Assembly: GCF_024809975.1 (NCBI RefSeq)
Contig: NZ_JANUDY010000010.1
Span: 172,617-236,616 of the forward strand
Direction: 5' to 3'
Source of the DNA: Comamonas sp. BIGb0152
GTDB lineage: Bacteria; Pseudomonadota; Gammaproteobacteria; Burkholderiales; Burkholderiaceae_C
Length of the DNA stretch: 64,000 nt
Numbering within the stretch: the stretch's first letter is position 1; every line of letters begins with the position of its first letter. The translations under genes and the position numbers were made by a program. This document shows positions 45,338 to 54,719 of this stretch, one piece after another. The notes under the pieces are model-generated. The model had not been told where the DNA came from and made no database searches. It worked only from the letters and a program-made list of their open reading frames with translations.

Positions 45338-46067
45338 TACCCGCCACAAGCCCGCCACGGCCAGGATGGTAGCCACCGTGCAGCGCGTGCAGCGCATCAC
45401 GCCCCATATGCAAAGGATTACGCTGGGCGGCGCGGAGATCGCAGATTTTGTGGCCTCCGAAGCCGCAGGCGAAGCAGCACCATGGGTCAAGCTGTTTTTG
45501 CCTTGCGGCCAGGGCCGCGCCTACACCCTCCAAGACCTCAATCCCGTAGCGGGAACGTTGAGCCTGGATTTTGTGCTGCACGCCCAGGAAGGCCAGGCCG
45601 GCCCCGCCGCCACCTGGGCGCAGCGGGCCCTGGTGGGAGAGCGGGTTGGCGTTGCCGGACCGCGCAGCGGCGGTGTTGAGCTTCCCGCGCAGGCCCGCTG
45701 GATCCTGCTGGCCGGTGATGCCACGGCCTTGCCGGCTATCCAAAGCATTGCCAGCCGCTTGCCGGCAGGCATCCAAGCCAAGGCGTATATCGAGGTGTTT
45801 TCCGAGAAAGACCAGCAGCCCATCCCCAGCTTGGCGAGCTTGCGGCTGCAGTGGATGAATGCACAATCCGAGCCGGGTCTTGCCTTGTGCCAGTCGCTTT
45901 TGTACCGCCCCTTGCCCGCCGGGCCAGGCTATATCTGGATGGCGGGTGAATCCGCCGCCATGCGCAGACTGCGGCTTCACTATCTCCAGGAGCGGGAATT
46001 GCCCCGCAGCAGCGTGAGTGCAAAAGGGTATTGGAAGTCGGGGGAGAGTGACCACCGAGACACATGA
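45330..46067 (+). CDS. Siderophore-interacting protein (FAD-dependent ferric-chelate reductase)
   Basis: 245 residues of the SIP (ViuB/YqjH-like) family. The FAD-binding motif RAYTLQDLNPVAGTLSLDFVLH, the beta-strand ARWILLAGDATALPAIQSIA and the diagnostic C-terminus SVSAKGYWKSGESDHRD are all seen. Members reduce ferric siderophores to free iron in the cytoplasm. Its coupling to an MFS gene under a TetR regulator is unlike the usual Fur control; I see no Fur box upstream. Confidence 0.93.
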   Translation: MLDTRHKPATARMVATVQRVQRITPHMQRITLGGAEIADFVASEAAGEAAPWVKLFLPCGQGRAYTLQDLNPVAGTLSLDFVLHAQEGQAGPAATWAQRALVGERVGVAGPRSGGVELPAQARWILLAGDATALPAIQSIASRLPAGIQAKAYIEVFSEKDQQPIPSLASLRLQWMNAQSEPGLALCQSLLYRPLPAGPGYIWMAGESAAMRRLRLHYLQERELPRSSVSAKGYWKSGESDHRDT

Positions 46068-46175
46068 CGCTGACAGGGGCAGTGTGCCGGGGCCAGATCA
46101 GCCGCGCGGCGCGCTGGCCTTGGCCGCAGAGCCCCAGCGCGCTGCGGTGCAAGCAGTCCCCGGCTCGTGCGCCGC

Positions 46176-47597
46176 TCAGCGCGGGGCGCTTGCAGGGCTG
46201 GGTGCCACCAGCGCAGGCGTGGCGGGGATGGCCAGCGCTGGTGCTTCGTTGGCCAGCATGCTGCGGTCCAGCGCTTGGATGTCGTTCAAGCTCAGGGTGC
46301 CGGCGGCCTGCTTGAGCTTGAGCTGGCCCAGCAAGGCGTTGTAGCGTGCCAGCGCCAGATCGCGCTTGGTTTGGTAGAGCTGGCTTTGGGCGTTGAGCAC
46401 ATCGATGTTGATGCGTACACCCACCTGGTAGCCGGTCAGGTTGGCGTCGAGTGCCAACTGGCTCGATGCCTCGGCTGCTTCCAGCGCCTGGACCTGGCTG
46501 GCGCTGGACTGCAGGCCAAAAAACGCGCTGCGCACATTTTGGGCCACTGTGCGGCGGGCATTGTCCAGGTCCGCCTCGGCCTTGGTCTCCAGGGCCAGGG
46601 TTTCCTTGACCCGGTTTTGCACCGAGAAACCGGCAAACAGCGGCACATTGAGCACCACGCCCACGGTGGCCTGGTTGGCGTTGTAGCCATGGGTGGGCAT
46701 CGTCACGCTGCCCTTGGGGTAGAGCTGGCGGCCCACCGTGGCCTGCAGATCGACGGTGGGCAAATGGCCGGTTTCGGCTTTCTTGGTGTCGAGCCGGGCA
46801 TTGCTGGTGGCCAGCTGGGCGATGCGGATTTGGGGCTGCTCGCTTTGTGCCTGGTCCACCCACATGAGCACATTGTCCGGCGTGGTGGCGGGCAGCACCA
46901 CCGGTTGCTTCAGGGGCCAGGGCTTGTTGCCAGGCGTGCCCACGGTGTTGTCCAGCGCCAGGCGTTTGACGGTGAGGTCGTTGTCGGCGGCAATCTCTTG
47001 CGCGCGCACCAGGTCAAAACGGGCCTCGGCTTCGCGCGAATCGGTGATGGTCGCGGTGCCGACATCGAAGTTGCGCTTGGCAGCGGCCAGTTGCTCTTTC
47101 ACAGCGGCTTTCTGTGCGCTGACAAACACGGTGCTGTCCTGCGCAGCCAGCACATCGAAATAGGCCTGGGCCACCCGTACCAGCAAATCCTGGCTGGCGG
47201 CATCGAGCTGCAGCCGGGCGATATCGCCGCCCAGCCGGCCTTGCTCCAGCGCAATGCGGTTGGCCGGGCGGTAGAGCGGCTGGCTGGCCGTGATGCCGAT
47301 CTGGTGGTTGGGGCCATTGAGCCGCAGCTCCGGGTTGCTGATGGCCGTGTGGCTGTACTGCGACTGGGCCTGCAGCCCCACCTGGGGCAGCAAACCCGCA
47401 CGGGCCTGCTCGCCCCGGGAGATGGCCGCATCCAGGTTGGCGCGGGCCGATTGCCACTGCGCGTCATAGCCGCTGGCTTGCTCCACCATCTGCATGAGGC
47501 TTTGGGCCTGGGCCGGCAGCAGGGCCAGGCCCAGCAGCGCCGCAGCGGCTGCGGCGCAGGTTGTTCTCAGACGAGGCAGGGCAGGGGCTTGGCGCAT
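46176..47597 (-). CDS. TolC-family outer-membrane channel protein
   Basis: 473 residues from the ATG at 47597, with a Sec signal peptide (MRQAPALPRLRTTCAAAAAALLGLALLPAQAQS). Two tandem OEP repeats of alternating helices and strands follow: LMQMVEQASGYDAQWQSARANLD in the first and QIAQLATSNARLDTKKAETGHLPTVDLQATVG in the second. It forms the trimeric exit duct for type I secretion or RND efflux. The adjacent rhodanese and methyltransferase genes are in the same orientation (79 and 51 bp gaps). It may partner the RND pump encoded just beyond. Confidence 0.93.
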   Translation of the reverse strand: MRQAPALPRLRTTCAAAAAALLGLALLPAQAQSLMQMVEQASGYDAQWQSARANLDAAISRGEQARAGLLPQVGLQAQSQYSHTAISNPELRLNGPNHQIGITASQPLYRPANRIALEQGRLGGDIARLQLDAASQDLLVRVAQAYFDVLAAQDSTVFVSAQKAAVKEQLAAAKRNFDVGTATITDSREAEARFDLVRAQEIAADNDLTVKRLALDNTVGTPGNKPWPLKQPVVLPATTPDNVLMWVDQAQSEQPQIRIAQLATSNARLDTKKAETGHLPTVDLQATVGRQLYPKGSVTMPTHGYNANQATVGVVLNVPLFAGFSVQNRVKETLALETKAEADLDNARRTVAQNVRSAFFGLQSSASQVQALEAAEASSQLALDANLTGYQVGVRINIDVLNAQSQLYQTKRDLALARYNALLGQLKLKQAAGTLSLNDIQALDRSMLANEAPALAIPATPALVAPSPASAPR

Positions 47598-47676
47598 GGT
47601 GCAGAAGGGGGTGGTTTGTGGAGCGGGAGAAAGGGCAGTTGCCGACTGCCGTGCTGGCAGCGGCGCTGGCCGGCGA

Positions 47677-48012
47677 TCAGTAACGGGGCACCGAGGGGTC
47701 GTGCTCGGCACTCCACAGATCGATGCCGCCGGTCAGGTTGCTGACCTGGCTGTAGCCCTGGCGCTCCAGGAACACGGCGACCTGCATGCTGCGCATGCCG
47801 TGGTGGCACAGGCAGGCGATCGGACGGTCTTCGTCGAGCAGGTTCAGCGAGGCAGGAATCTGCTGCATCGGAATGTTCAGCAGCTCGAAACCTTCGGGCT
47901 TGACCGAGGCAGTCTGTAGCTCCCAGGGCTCGCGCACATCCAGCACCAGCGGGTTTTGGTCCGCATGCTGGGCCAGCCATTCATTGAGTTGCGCGGGGCG
48001 GATTTGCTCCAT
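47677..48012 (-). CDS. Single-domain rhodanese-like sulfurtransferase
   Basis: 111 residues. Active-site loop LCHHGMRS with Cys69 and the CDC25-like C-terminal fold (AVFLERQGYSQVSNLTGGIDLWS) identify a stand-alone rhodanese domain. It can transfer sulfane sulfur from thiosulfate or persulfides. It lies between a protein methyltransferase and tolC on the minus strand, a layout I associate with Comamonadaceae. Confidence 0.94.
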   Translation of the reverse strand: MEQIRPAQLNEWLAQHADQNPLVLDVREPWELQTASVKPEGFELLNIPMQQIPASLNLLDEDRPIACLCHHGMRSMQVAVFLERQGYSQVSNLTGGIDLWSAEHDPSVPRY

Positions 48013-48063
48013 ACATCACTTTCTGCAGCGCAGCCGGCCCAGGCCGCCGCGCTGCGGGGGTCA

Positions 48064-48777
48064 TCAGAACTTGAAACGGGGTGCCTCGGCAAAGCCCTTG
48101 AGGCGTGCCACGACGGTGTCCCAGGGCTGGGTGATCGTCAGCTTGCCCTGCGTGCGGGTGTAGACGGTGGTGCGCATCATGGGCTCGGTGCCCACAAAGG
48201 CGATCAGGCGACCGCCTTCCTTGAGCTTGTCGAGCAATGCGGGAGGCACTTCATAGACCGAGCCGCTGAGCACGATCACGTCATAGCTGCCGCCGATGGC
48301 CTGGGCGTTGGAGCCGTCTTCCAGCACCACATCGACATTCTTGATCTGGGCGCGGTGCAGGTTGGCGCGGGCCAGCTCGACCAGCGCAGGTTCAATCTCC
48401 AGCGAGGTGACCTGCTTGGCCAGGCGCGACATCAGCGCGGCCATGTAGCCCGAGCCGGTGCCGATTTCCAGCACATTTTCATGGGGCTGGAGCTTCAGGT
48501 CCTGCAGCACGCGCGCTTCGACGCGGGGAGGCAGCATGCAGTGGCCGTTGACCACGGCTTCTTCGCCGTCATCGCCCAGCAAGGGCAGCTGGATGTCCAT
48601 GAACGCCATATCCTGCAGGCCATCGGGCACAAACTCTTCGCGGCGCAGGGTGCCGATCAGTGCCAGCACCTGTTGGTCGCCCAGGCTCCAGGGGCGAACC
48701 TGCTGTTCGACCATGTTGTAGCGTGCTGCGCGGTATTTATCATCCGTGCTGGGGGACATGTTCAGTGGCAAACTCAT
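48064..48777 (-). CDS. Protein-L-isoaspartate O-methyltransferase family protein
   Basis: 237 residues. The SAM-binding motif I is NVLEIGTGSGYMAALMSRLA (about 103-122), preceded by a PCMT N-terminal part (YNMVEQQVRPWSLGDQQVLALIGTLRREEFVP). The canonical catalytic region (P-x-x-V/I-A-x-M) is present in altered form (NGHCMLPPRVEARVLQDLKL). It may repair isoaspartyl residues or act on another carboxyl group. First gene of the pcm-like/rhodanese/tolC group. Confidence 0.9.
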   Translation of the reverse strand: MSLPLNMSPSTDDKYRAARYNMVEQQVRPWSLGDQQVLALIGTLRREEFVPDGLQDMAFMDIQLPLLGDDGEEAVVNGHCMLPPRVEARVLQDLKLQPHENVLEIGTGSGYMAALMSRLAKQVTSLEIEPALVELARANLHRAQIKNVDVVLEDGSNAQAIGGSYDVIVLSGSVYEVPPALLDKLKEGGRLIAFVGTEPMMRTTVYTRTQGKLTITQPWDTVVARLKGFAEAPRFKF

Positions 48778-48836
48778 TGCAGACTCCGGTTGGCTTGTTG
48801 GGGTGGGGCAAGAAAAAACCCCCTATTTTAGGCCGC

Positions 48837-51800
48837 TTAGGGTTCCATAGCGGGGCGCCGCCATTTTTGGGCGAGCCAATTTGATAAATCATCCAGGTAG
48901 CAGTAGACAACGGGCACGACGACCAAGGTCAGCAGCGACGAGGTGATGACCCCGCCAATCACCGCCTGGCCCAGCGGCGCGCGCTGCTCGGCGCCTTCGC
49001 TCATCGCAAACGCCAGCGGCACCATGCCAAAAACCATGGCCAAGGTGGTCATCAAAATAGGGCGCAGCCGCACCTGGGCCGCCAGCAGCAGGGCCTGCTC
49101 GCGGGGCAGGCCGGGCACCGTCTGGCCGTCTTCGCCGGGCTGGGGCTGGCGGGCGCGTATGGCAAAGTCCACCAGCAAGATCGCATTCTTGGTGACCAGG
49201 CCCATCAGCAAGATGACGCCGATGATGGAGAACATGGACAAGGTGGTGCCAAACATCATCAAGGTCAGCACCACGCCGATCAAGGTGAGCGGCAGCGAGG
49301 TCATCAGCGCCAGAGGCTGCAAAAAGCTGCGGAACTGGCTGGCCAGGATCATGTAGATGAAGATGACCGCCAGCGCCAGGGCCGAGAGCGCGTAGCCAAA
49401 GGATTCCTGCATGTTCTTGGTGCTGCCGGCAAATTCATAGCGGTAGCCCGGCGGGAAGGTGGTTTGCTCCAGCACCGCGCGGATGTCGGCCGCCACCTCG
49501 CCAGCGCTGCGCTGGTTGGCGTTGGCATTAAACGCCACCTCGCGGTTCATCGCACGGCGGTTGATGCGGTTGGGGCCGGTGGTTTCGGTCAAGCTGGCCA
49601 GCTGGCTCAGGCGCACCGTATGGGGCTGGCCATTGGCGCCCGTCGCGGTCAAGGGCAACTGGGCCAGCATCTGCGGGTTCTCGCGCGCCTCGGGCGCCAG
49701 GCGCACCCGCACGTCATAGGTCTGGTTGTCGCCCGCGCGCCAGTTGCCCACGGTGTCGCCTTCGACCAGGGTGCGCAAGGCGGTGGCGACCTGGCCCATG
49801 GGCAGGCCCAGGTCCGATGCGGCATCGCGGTTGAACTGCAGCTGCACAATCGGCTCGCGTTCCAGCACGCTGCTGTCCAGGTCCACCAGACCCGGAATGC
49901 TGCGCAGGCGCTCGCTCACCTGGCGGGCCAGGCGCTCCAGCTCTTGCAGATCTGGGCCTTGCAGTGAGAACTCCACCTGCTTTTGGCCGCCCACCGCTTC
50001 GAGCAGGCCCACATGGGTGACCTGGATGCCTGCGATCTGGTTCAGCTGGGCACGCAGGCTGGCCGATATCTGCTGCACATCCTGGCTGCGCTCGCTGCGG
50101 TCTACCAGGCGCACATACATGCTGGCGTAGTTCTTGCCATTGGCATTGCCGGTGTTGATGGTTGTCAGGGTGTAGCGCACGGCCGGGTTGGCGCGCACCA
50201 CGGCTTCGACCTGGCGGGCCCGGGCCTCGGTGGCCTCCACCGAGGCACCGACGGGCACGTTGAAGCGGATCTGGGTCTCGGAGAAATCAGCGCGCGGCAC
50301 AAACTCGGTGCCCAGCAAGGGCAGCAGCAATAGGCTGAGGATGAAAATCGCCACGGCCACCAGCAGGCTGGTCAAACGGTGGCGCAGCGCCCAGGCCAGC
50401 AGGCGCTGGTAGCCCGCGCTCAGCTGCTCGGTGGCGGCCTCAAACGCGGCCAGTGCCCGGCCCAAAGCCTGTGCGATTTTGTTGGACGAGCGCTTGCCAT
50501 CCTTGTGCACGCTGGGGTCATGCCAGACGCTGGAGAGCATCGGGTCCAGGGTAAAGCTGACAAACATCGACAGCAGCACGGCCACCACGATGGTCAGGCC
50601 AAACTCATGGAAAAACTTGCCGATGATGCCGCCCATAAAGCCAATGGGCAGGAATACCGCCACGATCGACAAGGTGGTGGCCAGGACGGCCAGGCCAATC
50701 TCCTGCGTGCCCTCCAGCGCTGCGCGGTAGGCGGATTTGCCCATTTGCAGATGGCGCACGATGTTCTCCCGCACGACGATGGCGTCATCGATCAGCAGGC
50801 CCACGCACAGCGACAAGGCCATCAAGGTCACCATATTGATGGTGAAGCCAAAGGCGTACATGAAAAAGAAGGTGCCGATGATGGAGATCGGCAAGGTCAG
50901 GCCGGTGATGACCGTCGAGCGCCAGGAGTGCAGAAACAGAAACACGATCAGCACGGTGAGCACGGCGCCCTCGACCAGGGTTTCGCGCACATTGTCCACG
51001 GCCACGCGGATGGGCCGCGATGCATCGGCAATCGGCTCCAGCCGCAGGCCGGGTGGCAGCTCGGGCGTGATCTCGGCCACCGCGCGGCGCAGGCCATCGA
51101 CCACCTCGATGGTGTTTTCCTCCTGCGATTTTTGGATCGACAGCAGCAGGGTGCGTGTGCCGTTGTACAAGGCCAGGTTTTTCAGCTCTTGCGCGCCATC
51201 CTGCACCCGGGCGACCTGGTGCAGGTAGATGGGCGCGCCGTTGCGGCGGGCGACGATGATCTGGTTGAAGTCCTCGGGCCGCTTCATGCGCGAGTCGATC
51301 TGCACCAGCCGGTCCTGCTCGCGCGAGCGCACCGAGCCCAGGGGCAAATCCTGGTTCTCGCGGCGCACGGCGTCGGCCACCTCGCTGGCCGAGATGGACA
51401 GCGCCTCCATCTGCTGGGGGTTCAGGTAGACATTGATCTCGCGCGGCGTGCCGCCCACCAGGCTCACGGCGCCGACGCCGCGCACATTCTCCAGCCGCTT
51501 TTTCAGCACCTGGTCGGCCCAGGAGGTCATCGCAATCGCGCTGGGCGGCGTGCCCAGGCTGGGATCCGGCAGCAGGGCCAGCGACCAGACGGCCGCGTCG
51601 GCCGGGTCAAAGCGGATCACGCGCGGGTCTTTGACCTCGTCGCGCAGCAAGGGGCGCACGGCGGCGATCTTCTCGCGCACATCCTCGGCGGCACGGCGCC
51701 CATCCACCGAGATCTGGAACTCCATGATGATGACGGCCGTGCCCGCGTAGCTGCGCGAGGTGAGCGCACTGATACCGGCGACCGCATTGACGGCTTCCTC

Positions 51801-52001
51801 AATCTTCTTGGTGACTTCGCTCTCGACGATCTCGGGCGCAGCGCCCGGGTAATCAACCGTGATGACCACCACCGGAAAGTCGATATTGGGGAACTGGTCC
51901 ACCTTGAGGCGCTGCAGCGAAAACAGGCCCAGCACCACCAGCGCGGCCATCATCATCGTGGCCAGCACCGGGTTGTTCAGGCTGAGGCGGGTGAACCACA
52001 T
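48837..52001 (-). CDS. RND multidrug efflux permease (AcrB/MdtB type)
   Basis: 1054 residues with twelve predicted membrane helices and two large periplasmic loops. The start [45 protein letters not shown], the G-DD motif in [17 protein letters not shown] (the proton-relay aspartates of helix 4) and the C-terminal [20 protein letters not shown] are typical of hydrophobe/amphiphile RND pumps. It starts 3 bp after the adaptor gene ends. Second of a tetR-MFP-RND operon without its own outer-membrane factor. Confidence 0.97.
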   Translation of the reverse strand: MWFTRLSLNNPVLATMMMAALVVLGLFSLQRLKVDQFPNIDFPVVVITVDYPGAAPEIVESEVTKKIEEAVNAVAGISALTSRSYAGTAVIIMEFQISVDGRRAAEDVREKIAAVRPLLRDEVKDPRVIRFDPADAAVWSLALLPDPSLGTPPSAIAMTSWADQVLKKRLENVRGVGAVSLVGGTPREINVYLNPQQMEALSISASEVADAVRRENQDLPLGSVRSREQDRLVQIDSRMKRPEDFNQIIVARRNGAPIYLHQVARVQDGAQELKNLALYNGTRTLLLSIQKSQEENTIEVVDGLRRAVAEITPELPPGLRLEPIADASRPIRVAVDNVRETLVEGAVLTVLIVFLFLHSWRSTVITGLTLPISIIGTFFFMYAFGFTINMVTLMALSLCVGLLIDDAIVVRENIVRHLQMGKSAYRAALEGTQEIGLAVLATTLSIVAVFLPIGFMGGIIGKFFHEFGLTIVVAVLLSMFVSFTLDPMLSSVWHDPSVHKDGKRSSNKIAQALGRALAAFEAATEQLSAGYQRLLAWALRHRLTSLLVAVAIFILSLLLLPLLGTEFVPRADFSETQIRFNVPVGASVEATEARARQVEAVVRANPAVRYTLTTINTGNANGKNYASMYVRLVDRSERSQDVQQISASLRAQLNQIAGIQVTHVGLLEAVGGQKQVEFSLQGPDLQELERLARQVSERLRSIPGLVDLDSSVLEREPIVQLQFNRDAASDLGLPMGQVATALRTLVEGDTVGNWRAGDNQTYDVRVRLAPEARENPQMLAQLPLTATGANGQPHTVRLSQLASLTETTGPNRINRRAMNREVAFNANANQRSAGEVAADIRAVLEQTTFPPGYRYEFAGSTKNMQESFGYALSALALAVIFIYMILASQFRSFLQPLALMTSLPLTLIGVVLTLMMFGTTLSMFSIIGVILLMGLVTKNAILLVDFAIRARQPQPGEDGQTVPGLPREQALLLAAQVRLRPILMTTLAMVFGMVPLAFAMSEGAEQRAPLGQAVIGGVITSSLLTLVVVPVVYCYLDDLSNWLAQKWRRPAMEP

Positions 52002-52004
52002 GGA

Positions 52005-53216
52005 TCAGGACGCGGGCGATGCGGCTGTGGCGGGTGCCGGTGGGGCTGCGGGCGCGGGTGCCAGCCTGACGGGCGTGGCTTCGCGCAGCTGGCCCACCTG
52101 GCCGCCCAGAATGCGCTGGCCGGCCTGCAGGCCTTGGGTCACTGCCACCCAGGTTGTGCCATCGCGCTGGCTGCGTGCACCCAGCACCACGGGCTGGTGC
52201 TGCACCCGCAGCGATTCGCCCGATCCGCCTTGGGGGCTGAGCAGCTGCACATAGGGCTCGGGCTTGTCGGTCCGCACAGCGGCCAGCGGCACGGCGAGCG
52301 CCTGCAACGCAGCAGTGGCGAGCTGGCCTTGCAGGTACAGGCCTTGGCGCAGCGCCGGAGCAGCAGAGCCTGCCGCTGGCGGGGTGATGCGCAAATACAC
52401 CGTCACGCTGCGGTTGTTGGTATCGGCTTGGGGGTTGATGCGCACCACCTGGGCGCTGATGGGCTGGCCGCTGCCATCCACCTGCAACTGCGCCGTCTGG
52501 CCCAGGCGCAGCTGCAGTGAATCGGCCGCCGGCAACTGGGCCTGCAGCTCCAGCTCGCGCAGATCCACCACCTCCAGCACATTGGCATCCGGCCCCACCT
52601 TTTCGCCATTGCTCACCCATTTGCGCGCGACCTGGCCCTGGATGGGGCTGCGCAGCACCGTGTCGCTGAGGTTTTTCTTCAGCACATCGGCGGCCGAGCG
52701 CGCGGCCTGGTAGTTGGACTGTGCGGCCTGCCATTGCGACTGGGAGGACGCCAGCGCGGTGGAAGAGATAAAGCCCTGGTCGGCAAGGGCGCGGTTGTTG
52801 TCGTACTGGCGCTGCTGGATATCTTGCTGCGCGCGGGCCGCATCGGCTTGCTGCTGGGCCTGGGCCAGGCGTGCCTGGCTTTCAGTGCTGTCCACCCGGG
52901 CGACGACCTGGCCGGCCTGCACCGGGTCACCTTCGCGCAGTTGCAGCTGCTGCAGCTCGCCGGCAATGCGTGCTTTGATGGTGGCGCTGTGCAGCGCCTG
53001 CACCGTGCCGCTGATGGGCAGGCTCAGCGCCAGGGTCTGGGTTGCCACCGTCAGGGCGTCGCTCGCCGCCAGCTGGTAAACGGCCTGCGCCTTGGCCTGC
53101 TCGGCCTGGGCCAAGGCCGCTTTCCGGTGCTGCTGCGTTGTCCAGCCGCGCCACAGGCCGCTGGCCAGCAGCACGGCGACCACGGCAGCGGCCAGCCAGG
53201 GCAGGGCGCGCTTCAT
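52005..53216 (-). CDS. RND efflux periplasmic adaptor (membrane-fusion protein)
   Basis: 403 residues with an N-terminal signal/anchor (MKRALPWLAAAVVAVLLASGLWRGW). The lipoyl/barrel-sandwich part (LPISGTVQALHSATIKARIAGELQQLQLREGDPVQAGQVVARVD) and long alpha-hairpin (STESQARLAQAQQQADAARAQQDIQQRQ...) are followed by beta-barrel sequences. It bridges RND pump and outer-membrane duct. Its start overlaps the tetR stop by 4 bp (ATGA); the permease gene follows after 3 bp. Confidence 0.95.
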   Translation of the reverse strand: MKRALPWLAAAVVAVLLASGLWRGWTTQQHRKAALAQAEQAKAQAVYQLAASDALTVATQTLALSLPISGTVQALHSATIKARIAGELQQLQLREGDPVQAGQVVARVDSTESQARLAQAQQQADAARAQQDIQQRQYDNNRALADQGFISSTALASSQSQWQAAQSNYQAARSAADVLKKNLSDTVLRSPIQGQVARKWVSNGEKVGPDANVLEVVDLRELELQAQLPAADSLQLRLGQTAQLQVDGSGQPISAQVVRINPQADTNNRSVTVYLRITPPAAGSAAPALRQGLYLQGQLATAALQALAVPLAAVRTDKPEPYVQLLSPQGGSGESLRVQHQPVVLGARSQRDGTTWVAVTQGLQAGQRILGGQVGQLREATPVRLAPAPAAPPAPATAASPAS

Positions 53217-53887
53217 GCGGCAGCTCCTGGGGGCTTGCAGCCCAGGCCGTGCATCAGCGCATCGGCCTGCAGGCGCAAAAAGCGGGGGATATCAAAGTCG
53301 GGGTCGGGCAGGCAGATGCCGCCGGTGCTTTTGACGCTGGCACAAAAGATCAGCGGGGCCAGCACCAAGGTCACGCCATAGTCCAGATCGATGGGCGCCA
53401 GCTCGCCGCGCGCCATGCCCCGGCGCAGCACGCGCTCAATCAGCCGGTTACCTGGCAGCACCACTTCCTGGCGGTAAAACGCGGCGATCTCGGGAAAGTT
53501 ATGCGCCTCGGCCATCACCAGGTGCGGCAGGCCGCAGGCCTTGGTCGAGCCAATGCGCTGCCACCACACCTCGTAGCAGTAGTGGATCAAGGTGGCGGTG
53601 TTGTGCTCGTAGCTGTCCAGCTCCAGATCCCATTCAGCAAAGCGGCTGCTGAGCACATGGCGCACCACGGCCTGGAACAGCTCTTGTTTGCTGGGGAAGT
53701 ACAGGAAGAGCGTGCCCTTGGAGACCCCTGCCAGGCGGGCCACCTCTTCGACCTTGGTGGCGGCATAGCCTTTGGTAACAAATAAATCCAAGGCTGCATC
53801 CAGCAGCTCGCCCGGCCGCGCCTCTTTGCGGCGGCTGCGACGGGGCGCGGGCGTGGCCGGTACAGGTTCAGAGGGAGCGAGGGGCAC
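53213..53887 (-). CDS. TetR-family regulator of the RND efflux operon
   Basis: 224 residues if it begins at the GTG at 53887; a TTG at 53905 is also possible, while the far upstream ATG would read through the msrA leader and is unlikely. HTH: LLDAALDLFVTKGYAATKVEEVARLAGVSKGTLFLYFPSKQELFQAVVRHVL. The C-terminal domain resembles the AcrR/RutR type. First gene of tetR-MFP-RND, and a TTAATGACC/GGTTAGTAA dyad sits just before it, so it probably represses the whole operon and responds to pump substrates. Confidence 0.92.
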   Translation of the reverse strand: MPLAPSEPVPATPAPRRSRRKEARPGELLDAALDLFVTKGYAATKVEEVARLAGVSKGTLFLYFPSKQELFQAVVRHVLSSRFAEWDLELDSYEHNTATLIHYCYEVWWQRIGSTKACGLPHLVMAEAHNFPEIAAFYRQEVVLPGNRLIERVLRRGMARGELAPIDLDYGVTLVLAPLIFCASVKSTGGICLPDPDFDIPRFLRLQADALMHGLGCKPPGAAA

Positions 53888-53907
53888 GGTGGGCGACGCA
53901 ATCAAAA

Positions 53908-53929
53908 TTAATGACCAATGGGTTAGTAA
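53908..53929. promoter_or_regulatory. Imperfect dyad upstream of the RND-operon tetR gene (putative operator)
   Basis: TTAATGACC (53908-53916), spacer AATG, GGTTAGTAA (53921-53929); the arms match at 7 of 9 positions around the GACC/GGTT core common among TetR/AcrR operators. Placed 20-40 bp before the start of the tetR gene. Confidence 0.6.
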
Positions 53930-54089
53930 TGTAGGTGGCTCCCTGCGGCAAGTCAAGCCAAGGCCGCAAAACAAATAGCGCCAGCATTGGCACAGGCCTG
54001 TCTTTTTCTCTGTTAAAAATGGAGCCAGCAAACGGCTTTTAACCAGCCGTTTGGCCTCCATGTCCTGCCCCTTTCTAGCCGGAGTTCCG

Positions 54090-54641
54090 ATGTCCCATGA
54101 AAACCCGTCCCCTGTGGAAAAGATCTATCTTGCCGGTGGTTGCTTTTGGTGTACCGAAGCCGTTTTCGGGCGCGTGCGCGGGGTAGTGAAGGTGAGCAGT
54201 GGCTACGCCAACGGCCAGATCGCCAACCCGACTTATGAGCAGGTGTGCAGTGGCACCACGGGCCACGCCGAATGCGTGGAGCTGAGTTTTGAGCCGCAGG
54301 TGCTGCCGCTGGACAAGGTGCTGCACATCTTTTTTGCCACCCACGACCCCACCACGCTCAACCGCCAGGGCAATGATGTGGGCACGCAGTACCGCAGCGG
54401 TATCTACACCACCACGCCCGAGCAGCTGGCCCAGGCACGGGCCTTTGTCGACAAGCTCAATGCCTCGGGCCAACTGGGAGCGCCCGTGGTCACCGAAGTC
54501 GAGCCGCTGCAGCATTTCTGGAACGCCGAGGCCTACCACCAGGATTACTTTGACAACAACCCGCGCCAGCCTTATTGCACCTATGTGGTGGCGCCCAAGG
54601 TCGACAAGCTGGAAACCCGGTTTGCAGACTGGTTGAAGTAG
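54090..54641 (+). CDS. msrA: Peptide-methionine (S)-S-oxide reductase MsrA
   Basis: 183 residues from the ATG at 54090, with CCGGAG five bases upstream. The catalytic GCFWCTEAVF motif places the nucleophilic Cys at residue 18. The SSGYANGQIANPTYEQVCSGTTGHAE and DVGTQYRSGIYTTTPEQ segments are typical. It repairs the S-epimer of oxidised methionine in proteins, using thioredoxin. Divergent from the tetR-MFP-RND operon. Confidence 0.97.
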   Translation: MSHENPSPVEKIYLAGGCFWCTEAVFGRVRGVVKVSSGYANGQIANPTYEQVCSGTTGHAECVELSFEPQVLPLDKVLHIFFATHDPTTLNRQGNDVGTQYRSGIYTTTPEQLAQARAFVDKLNASGQLGAPVVTEVEPLQHFWNAEAYHQDYFDNNPRQPYCTYVVAPKVDKLETRFADWLK

Positions 54642-54676
54642 GGCCGCTGAGGCCAGCGGCACCGGTGATGGGCATA

Positions 54677-54693
54677 ATGCAACCCAATTGCAT
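54677..54693. promoter_or_regulatory. Perfect dyad upstream of the Fur-family gene (putative operator)
   Basis: ATGCAA (54677-54682), spacer CCCAA, TTGCAT (54688-54693). It overlaps a -10 like CATAAT (54673-54678) about 40 bp before the regulator's ATG, as expected for an autoregulatory metal-responsive site. Confidence 0.55.
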
Positions 54694-54719
54694 CAAAGCC
54701 ATTCATCTCCTAGCCACCG

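Noticed and set aside
50379..52520. 713-codon plus-strand frame opposite the RND permease and adaptor
   Set aside because: Composition of an antisense shadow, no start signals and no recognisable domains.
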